Of a stretch of DNA of 64,000 bases, positions 57,712-64,000 are shown in pieces. This DNA comes from Ciona savignyi (Eukaryota > Chordata > Ascidiacea > Phlebobranchia > Cionidae). Positions within the stretch are counted from its first letter, which is position 1. The number at the start of each line of letters is the position of its first letter. A program made the translations under genes and the position numbers. The notes below the pieces were generated by a model. It was not told the DNA's origin. It did not search any database and saw only the letters and a list, made by a program, of their open reading frames with translations. The stretch covers positions 2,288,148-2,352,147 of the forward strand of contig CH002827.1 in the NCBI GenBank assembly GCA_000149265.1, read 5' to 3'.

Positions 57712-57776
57712 TCCAGTGTTTTGTGCGGTGATCTGAGGAATAACCATGGAACACACTTGTATGATTTTTATCCTTA

Positions 57777-58018
57777 AGGATAGGATAAGCATGTTTTATC
57801 ACCGTAAATGGGTAAACACAAGGGTCGTTATCATATAGACGATTGTCACGCCTTTTAAGGCCTACATATATGGCCGTTATTCGTATATATGGTTCAGATT
57901 ACAAGCGCCCACCATCGGGTTTCCGGATCCATTGCATAGTGTTGCTTAAGGTCGAGATTAGGTTCAGTAGAACACCTAATCTATTGGGTTCAGGCGATGT
58001 CCGTTGGGTACTTTAGGA
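57777..58018 (-). repeat. Diverged SINE copy, reverse
   Basis: AGGATAGGATAAGCATG tail, ATCACCGTAAATGGG, CCATCGGGTTTCCGGATCCA, CTATTGGGTTCAGGCGATGT; head lost. Confidence 0.7.
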
Positions 58019-58380
58019 GTCGTTCAACCGTTTATTCTTTCTATCTCCCCAATGAAAACTTAGTTCACAAAAGAGCTGTGTCAATCAAAATCCTGCTACA
58101 ATAAGTTTTAGATTGTTCATAAGTTAAAACAAAGCGTGGATCTGCACCCGAAACCCAAAACCCTTCAAACTGTTGCTTAAAACTTTTGAGCTAGTACCCC
58201 TTCGTTCATCGAAAACTTTTTTTTTAAAACAGCTGTGAGATGCACCTAGCACGTACTGCGCGTCAAACCAAACAACCATTGGAGAATCATCACCACTGTT
58301 ACTTAGCAAAAAACAATTATTTACCTACAACGACTCGAGGGGTACCACGCGTCAGATCCGGCCACGCATATTGGTCTATT

Positions 58381-58565
58381 AGGATAGGAGGGTAGGATAA
58401 GATATTCATCTTTATCCCCGTGAATGGGAAGACCAAGGGGGTTAACACACGGGCAATCGTCAGGTCACCTCGCGCCCATCGTCGGGTTACCGGAGCTATT
58501 GCAGTGTGTTGTATATGATAGACACGTTCCTTCAATTTAGTAGAACCCATTAATCCGCTGGGTTA
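58381..58565 (-). repeat. SINE copy, reverse, head-truncated
   Basis: AGGATAGGAGGGTAGGATAAG tail, then TTTATCCCCGTGAATGGGAA, GTCGGGTTACCGGAGCTATT, ACCCATTAATCCGCTGGGTT. Confidence 0.85.
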
Positions 58566-58982
58566 TATTATTTTGGTTGTGTCATCTAAAAGACGATGCT
58601 CTAACCTACCCAGCTATATTTGGGAGAACTTAGGTCCAAATATTCCTATTAATTATTTTTATGTTGTGTAAAAACCAAAGACGCTTTAAATGGACGTCGG
58701 TAATGTCTTACTAGAAGTCCGCATTCACATTCGACAGATTCTCACAAACGCGAATATGGTTCCGCACCGATTCACACAGCCTTTTGCTTACGAGAAAGCA
58801 AATATGCCATGTAACAACCTAAACCTTGTGGCGCTGTGTGTAATACAATCAATATTAAGTTGGTTCTAGCGACAAGTTAAATTTTCTCAGCAAGTGCAGG
58901 TACCAAACGTCGACCTTAAAGAACATTATTTATCCCATAACAAAGAAACATGAAAGCGTGATAAAGGGCAATTCCTAACTAA

Positions 58983-58996
58983 ATATATTTTGACAG
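58983..58996 (+). promoter_or_regulatory. Candidate splice or trans-splice acceptor of the sulfotransferase mRNA
   Basis: ATATATTTTGACAG lies 42 bases before the ATG at 59039, with no obvious upstream exon. The same situation occurs at the lectin gene; spliced-leader addition is a plausible explanation in Ciona. Confidence 0.4.
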
Positions 58997-59038
58997 GTAT
59001 ACCTTCAGGAGATTCTGTGTAACGGGTTCGCTGCAAAG

Positions 59039-61133
59039 ATGAAAGTAATATTAACAGGAATGCCTAAAACTGGCACAAAGACCATGTGCTCAGCATTGCG
59101 TATTTTAGGCTTCACAGTGTATGACTTTGAAGAGCAGTTTTGGTTTCTCGGTCGAGAATTTCTAAAGCTGATGAACGAAGGCGGAAGCTCAGAGGAAATT
59201 AGAGAGATGCTTAAAGGGGTTGATGCTGTGACTGATATGCCCGCGTGCACATTGTGGGAAGAAATATTTAAAGCTTTTCCGGAAGCCAAGGTGATTAGAA
59301 ATGTGCAGTAGGATAAGATTATCCTTGTGATAACACTTCCTTAACCAGCGGGCTGCATTGTATCACGGGTGGGTAGTCAGATAACCAAAGGACACGCTTC
59401 TAGTAATAAAAACAACTAAAACGCATTCATTTTAATTTTGGGCGAGAGAGGCAGCTGGATGGTTTTGAGGTTTGTTTGGTAACTGTACTTCGATCGGACT
59501 AACTATGAGTGATTAGTCAATAACAATGGCTTTTCATTGTGTGAATAAATCTTTGCCATTTCCACATGTCTGCATATGGCGCTACAGCGAGCGCCGTGCT
59601 CTGTTGTGGGTTAAACCAAGGTCGATGAGCAGTTGTGCTAATATATAGCATACTGACTAATATACAGCATACCAAATAACATAAAAACTTATCAAGTGTT
59701 TAACTTTTATTGGTCCTAGGTTTATAGCTATATATACGGGAGGTAAAAATATATCCAGGTGGTTTGTAATTGGTACACATTTTTTTTATTTAGCCTGTTT
59801 ATAAACAACACCCTTAAAAAGACAAGTAAAAGGTAAACAAATCTTGCGTTCGAAGCCAAGCTCGGTTAAAACATTCTTAGTTTCATGATAAAAAAAACGG
59901 TATTGCAGTTAATTCACATGGAACGTGACGAAGATGCGTGGGCCGCAAGTTGGGAGAAACAACTCGATGCTATTCGTGGTAACATGGTGTCGCGGATTGT
60001 GACACCACTCACTCCCACCGGTAATCGATTGAGGAATTACACACTCGCCGCTGGTACGTTTTAATGCTTAGATTGCACTGTCTCGTTAAAGTTTTATTAT
60101 GTTTAAATCATGTTTCTTGTAAGTTTAAACAAACTTTTTTTATAACGCAATAAAGTCTCTGGAATGAAGCACACGCACAAGGAAAGTGCGAACAAAGAGG
60201 AATGTGTAGTTAATTATAGGCATATTACGTATTTTACCTATTTTTTAAGTCACGAAAAATAGTAAACAACGCGACAAGCATGTGACAAAGTTGTCCAAAA
60301 CCGCTGATATTGGTTTATTTCCTAACAGCCAGGAATGCATTCAGCACACAAACATTCTATCCGTTCAAGGCACCTTCGTACAACATACCGTTCTGCAGGT
60401 TAAGATATCGAGAACACAATTCCCACGTTAAATCGGTAGGAGAATACTATAGTCTCGTAATTGGAGTTTACGATTTTATTGTACAGTAACCTTAAATTGT
60501 TAAAGAAAAAATAAATCTGCGGGTTTACTTTTTTCTCAAGGCCAGCAAAGAGCAAAAAAACGTTTTTATGGCAACCAATGTTAATGAGCAAAAGTTGTAC
60601 ATTACTTGAGTGTTCGAAAAAATGGTTATTATTATTATTTTAAGCTTTAAAAATGGTGTATTCTTAATTCTTGGGTTGTTACGAAACTAGGCCAAATCCG
60701 AAAAATGTATCCAAAACCAGTGCTAATTGGCTAATTGCATACATAACTTAAGTACTTTGTTTATGAATCCAAAACGAACGCTAATTGCATACATAACTTG
60801 CCGAACTTTTTTTATTTGGTTTCTGCGAGTCGAAGAATGAAACACTCTAAAAACTAAAAAACCATTGGTAAGAACATACACGTAACTTTAACCTCTCAGG
60901 TTGCGCCCAAGGATCAGGTTATTTTTTTCAAGCACAGTGACGGCTGGGGGCCGTTGTGTGCATTCTTGGGCGTCCCTGTACCCTCTGTACCGTACCCCCA
61001 TCGAAATAAAGGAGGAGAAATAATCGACGAATACGTTCAAGAATCGGAAATGTTCAAGCAAATAAAGAAGGAACTTGTTATCGTGGTATCGTTGGTTGCA
61101 CTTCTTATCGCTGTATTTTGCTTTTACTACTAA
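59039..61133 (+). CDS. Sulfotransferase-family P-loop protein with C-terminal membrane anchor (4 exons, 245 residues)
   Basis: Exons: 59039-59290, 59909-60053, 60329-60435, 60900-61133, GT/AG and phase-matched. The N-terminus is a PAPS-binding-type P-loop (residues 5-15, LTGMPKTGTKTM). It is followed by ALRILGFTVYDFEEQF, AVTDMPACTLWEEIFKAFPEAK, then a degenerate version of the VRDPEAW motif (LIHMERDEDAWAASW), RYREHNSHVK and SDGWGPLCAFLGVPVP. This order is that of the Sulfotransfer_4 family (PF17784), found in marine animals and fungi, whose substrates are mostly unknown. The last 20 residues are strongly hydrophobic (ELVIVVSLVALLIAVFCFYY) with no residues after them, a tail-anchor layout that would place the enzyme facing the cytosol. 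AATAAA at 61188 may end the mRNA. Enzymatic activity is inferred from the P-loop only. Confidence 0.9.
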
Positions 61134-61913
61134 TAATTTATTATTTTGCTTATATGACTTGTGTCCGATCCCTTTTCTCCATTGGCTAATAAATTATCCA
61201 GTGGCTAATGAATTAATTCAATTCAAAAATGTCAAGATTTTGTTTTGTTTTGCTTATATGACCTGTGTCCGACCATGCACTTTCTTCAGTGGCTAATAAA
61301 TTAATTCGATTACAAATGTTAAGATTATTAAATTCAAGTACATAATTTTGTGATTTATATTCAATTATTTAGTTCAAGTGATTGTGCTTTAAATTGTAAA
61401 ATATCATACGACCTTGAAAGCGCAGTCATTTATTGCAAATCGTAATCGTTAAACTTTACCCGAGTTTGCCGACGCAATAAAACGTTACTAAACACACGAA
61501 CTGCTACCCGTGTGTGGTGAGCATGCTGTACGCCGCGAACGGGTCACGACTTAATGTTTACTCCTGTACAGATTGTGAACAGCAAATAATGCTCCATACA
61601 TGCTACATACTGATAAGGATAGTATTTTATGTTTATCATGTGCTCAGGTTACGGAGCAATGGCAGTTCGGTGAATATATACTCGAGGCATTTCGTCCGTT
61701 TTAGTGAAGCCTACAACATTCCACTAAAATCAGGGTTGTCAACCTATTCGCTTGCTTTACAACACAACCTTCTTATAGCTAGCGACTGGTTTTATATACT
61801 CGATAATGTCATAAAGATGAAAATAGAGCAATTATGCTGCAGACCGCCATATAGCAGATAACGCCACCGACAATAAATGTAGTTGATGTATAAGGTGCAC
61901 AGACGTTTTAAAC

Positions 61914-62780
61914 CAGGGATGTCCAACCTTTATTGTAGTGGGCCGCATTGTCACTTAAAATAATTCAATGGGCCGCAAAACCTATTAAATTTCAATAAAA
62001 ATGGCAGGGTTCGAATTAATGGTTTTGAAATGATTTGCGAAATGCGCGAAAAAAAATTTGGTTATGATAAATTGCCTTAAACGACCAGAAAGATATTTAT
62101 TTTATAAAACAGACACTACCGTTATTTAGTAGTACAGTTACTACAGTAATGATAAAATGCATTCTAGTAAATTCAAAAGGGGTGTGTCGCATCTAGCCAA
62201 TCATAAATAAAGGAATCGAGGAATATTAACGCATAATGGCGATTATTGCCTTGTGATAGCAATGCTTATTATACGCCAATAATGCAAACTAAAGCCAAGG
62301 TAAATAAATAATGTTATGTTGAATTGAAGGCAAACGATGTTATATTAACGTGTTGAGAATTTATTATTAAAAGTGCGCGAAATCAGCCGGTAATTTATAT
62401 TTTCGCGATTTTGTTAAATTTTGTAATTCGCGAACTTTAGAAAACGGTTCGCGAATAGCGATGAGCGATCCCTTAATTCCAACCCTGAATGGGTACATAA
62501 AGAAACAATTAAAAGCCATTAATTTCATATTTGAAAAAAACGAACAAATAACACACATATAGAAAGAAACAAATACTTATTTCTGCAATACAAAGTTTAA
62601 TGAGATAAGTGTTTGTTGTCAGTCTGTTTCTTTCTGCAGTTTTGATGTTTACTGCGTCCCTAAAAGCTGACTGATACATTTAAATTAGGCCAAGATTTAA
62701 AGTTCAAAATAATACTTGGAGTAAAAATGACTAGTGGGCCGCACGAAAATCTCAGGCGGGCCGCAGGTTGGACATCCCTG
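61914..62780. mobile_element. Non-autonomous hAT-like element, 867 bp
   Basis: Terminal inverted repeats begin CAGGGATGTCCAACCT and end as its complement (AGGTTGGACATCCCTG at 62765-62780). Subterminal GGGCCGCA boxes lie near both ends. It is flanked by a perfect 8-bp target duplication, TTTTAAAC, at 61906-61913 and 62781-62788. The CAGGG end and 8-bp duplication are hAT hallmarks. No transposase frame inside. Confidence 0.92.
62005..62487. mobile_element. Second element nested inside the hAT-like element, 483 bp
   Basis: Ends CAGGGTTCGAATTAA and the complement of CAGGGTTGGAATTAA (one mismatch). The bases AATGG occur directly outside both ends; a full 8-bp duplication is not seen. The interior is rich in TTCGCGAA-like and GCGCGAAA motifs. 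No coding capacity. Confidence 0.8.
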
Positions 62781-62870
62781 TTTTAAACCAACAATACTAC
62801 CAACAATATATGCATAATTTGGACTTGGTGTACGGTTGTGTGGCCGAATCGTTTATACGCGCAAGATACA

Positions 62871-63114
62871 TAGGGTAGGAAATTCATGTTTATCTCCGTG
62901 AATGGGAAAACCAAGGGGGTTAATACACGGGCAATCGTCAGATCACCTCGCGCCCACCGTGGGGTTACCGGAGCTATTTCAGTATGTTGTATATGATAGA
63001 CACGTCCCTTCACTTTGGTAGAACCCATTAATCCGCTGGGTTCAGGCATTGTCCGTAAAGTGCCTTGCCCAAGGACACAACCGACTAGCTAGCGACCAGT
63101 TTCGCACCTGCAGT
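62871..63114 (-). repeat. SINE copy, reverse, nearly full length
   Basis: TAGGGTAGGAAATTCATG tail, TTTATCTCCGTGAATGGGAA, GTGGGGTTACCGGAGCTATT, AATCCGCTGGGTTCAGGCAT, CGACTAGCTAGCGACCAGTT; the tRNA-like head is cut off at CGCACCTGCAG. Confidence 0.9.
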
Positions 63115-64000
63115 TTCTTTACCCCGGAAAATCCAACAAAGTAGAATAGCAATCACATAAGCAATCAGTTAACAAGGGAAACCACCAGATCTTGCTTGTA
63201 AAAACAACCGTTGTACACTTTACCATATGAAGTTGAGGGTGTTTGTATCTGTACATTCTACACTCGAGAAAAATCTGCAAACCAAAACCTGCAACTTTTA
63301 TACAAAAAGCTCATTTTAAATCAAACATTATAACAAGGGGTTTGAAATCTGTATTTTATTTAATTTTACTACTATACAGTGGTTATTTCACAAAATGTAT
63401 GTACGATGGAAATGTTCCGGACAAAATCAATGCAATAGTGATGATACTGTTATTTCTATCCGCTATACATGTAGGTGTTTTGTGAAATAAACATAGCGAG
63501 ATAGTTACCTCGGAATCGACTCGTGTGAAATAGTACTTAGCGTCATCTGCAATGTCACTTCTCGAATTCTGGGAGCTGATTGGTTAACACGAGCTTTTGG
63601 GACGATAAGCAGTAAGTAAGGCACTTACCACAGGGCAGTGTCAGTATAGGATATTTATGTTTATATATATATATATATATAGGGGAAAATAAAAAATGGC
63701 CCCTATTTTCGGCGTCACTCCCTTCGTTTTATTGATATCGAGATTAAATTGGTAACTCGGGAACCCATTAGTTTCTTCTTGTAGAAAATGATAGCAGACC
63801 CTTAAATAGGCTATTAAAAAGAGTAATGGTTCACACGCGGTTGACACGCTTGAGTTGTTACTTTTGTTTATTTGAAAGACGGTTTTTAAGAATGTATAGA
63901 TTAAATATTCATTAAAGACTTAACTCAATACCGCACAGCTTTTACCAAACTCAAGAGTAAACACAGAAATCGTAATAATTAAATAAAAACGAGAGACCTC

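Larger units (their letters stand above)
56917..58996. other. Divergent intergenic region, reductase to sulfotransferase
   Basis: Contains the presumed reductase promoter, a (CT)n microsatellite (57673-57708) and two reverse SINE copies (57777-58018, 58381-58565). A 63-codon plus-strand frame at 57231-57422 has one hydrophobic segment but no recognisable family. Confidence 0.6.
61134..64000. other. 3' flank of the sulfotransferase to the window end
   Basis: Poly(A) signal AATAAA at 61188-61193, then non-coding DNA with the nested hAT-like elements (61914-62780) and a SINE (62871-63114). Short frames at 61514-61861 and 63243-63485 have no recognisable family. A (TA)n run lies at 63663-63681. 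Confidence 0.6.

Noticed and set aside
63243..63485. 80-codon plus-strand frame with two hydrophobic segments
   Set aside because: No family or gene context; left as intergenic.

Overview
This window looks like a tunicate genome, most likely the sea squirt Ciona. That is an inference from compact, intron-rich chordate-type genes with short exons, AT-rich introns, dispersed short repeats ending in TATCC-type tails, and candidate spliced-leader acceptors just upstream of start codons. Two runs of exactly 100 N (24245-24344 and 35319-35418) show it is a scaffolded draft assembly. I rebuilt the genes exon by exon: each splice junction carries GT/AG and the codon phases agree across all joins, except where stated.

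Five complete or nearly complete protein genes and one 5'-truncated gene fill the window. (1) 683-12448, + strand: the C-terminal two thirds of phospholipase C gamma (end of the first half of the split PH domain, two SH2 domains, SH3, second half of the split PH, Y-box, C2, tail); the EF-hand and X-box part lies upstream of the window. (2) 14649-16104, +: a small type II membrane C-type lectin. (3) 17793-30215, -: a formin with two PH-like domains ahead of FH1 and FH2, matching the PH-domain formin class that vertebrates lack. (4) 35268-45727, -: junctophilin, with eight MORN motifs; its C-terminal membrane anchor exon is cut by the second assembly gap. (5) 51355-56916, -: a complete 341-residue aldo-keto reductase of the L-galactose dehydrogenase-like group with its catalytic tetrad. 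(6) 59039-61133, +: a 245-residue P-loop sulfotransferase-family protein with a C-terminal membrane anchor.

The rest is intergenic or intronic sequence rich in mobile DNA: a ~2 kb PIF/Harbinger-like element that keeps MADF-like coding pieces inside a junctophilin intron, an internally deleted piggyBac element with TTAA target sites, an 867-bp hAT-like element with a perfect 8-bp target duplication and a second element nested in it, a 198-bp mariner-type MITE, several foldback repeats sharing that MITE's core, and about a dozen copies of a tRNA-derived SINE.

The most unusual pattern is in the phospholipase C gamma gene. Several of its introns carry tandem arrays that abut splice sites, and in three of them the repeat unit resembles the adjoining splice junction. 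One array places seven TGACATCA-type motifs exactly 21 bp apart. The genes do not form an operon or an obvious pathway; phospholipase C gamma, formin and junctophilin all belong to calcium and cytoskeleton signalling, but their adjacency is probably chance.
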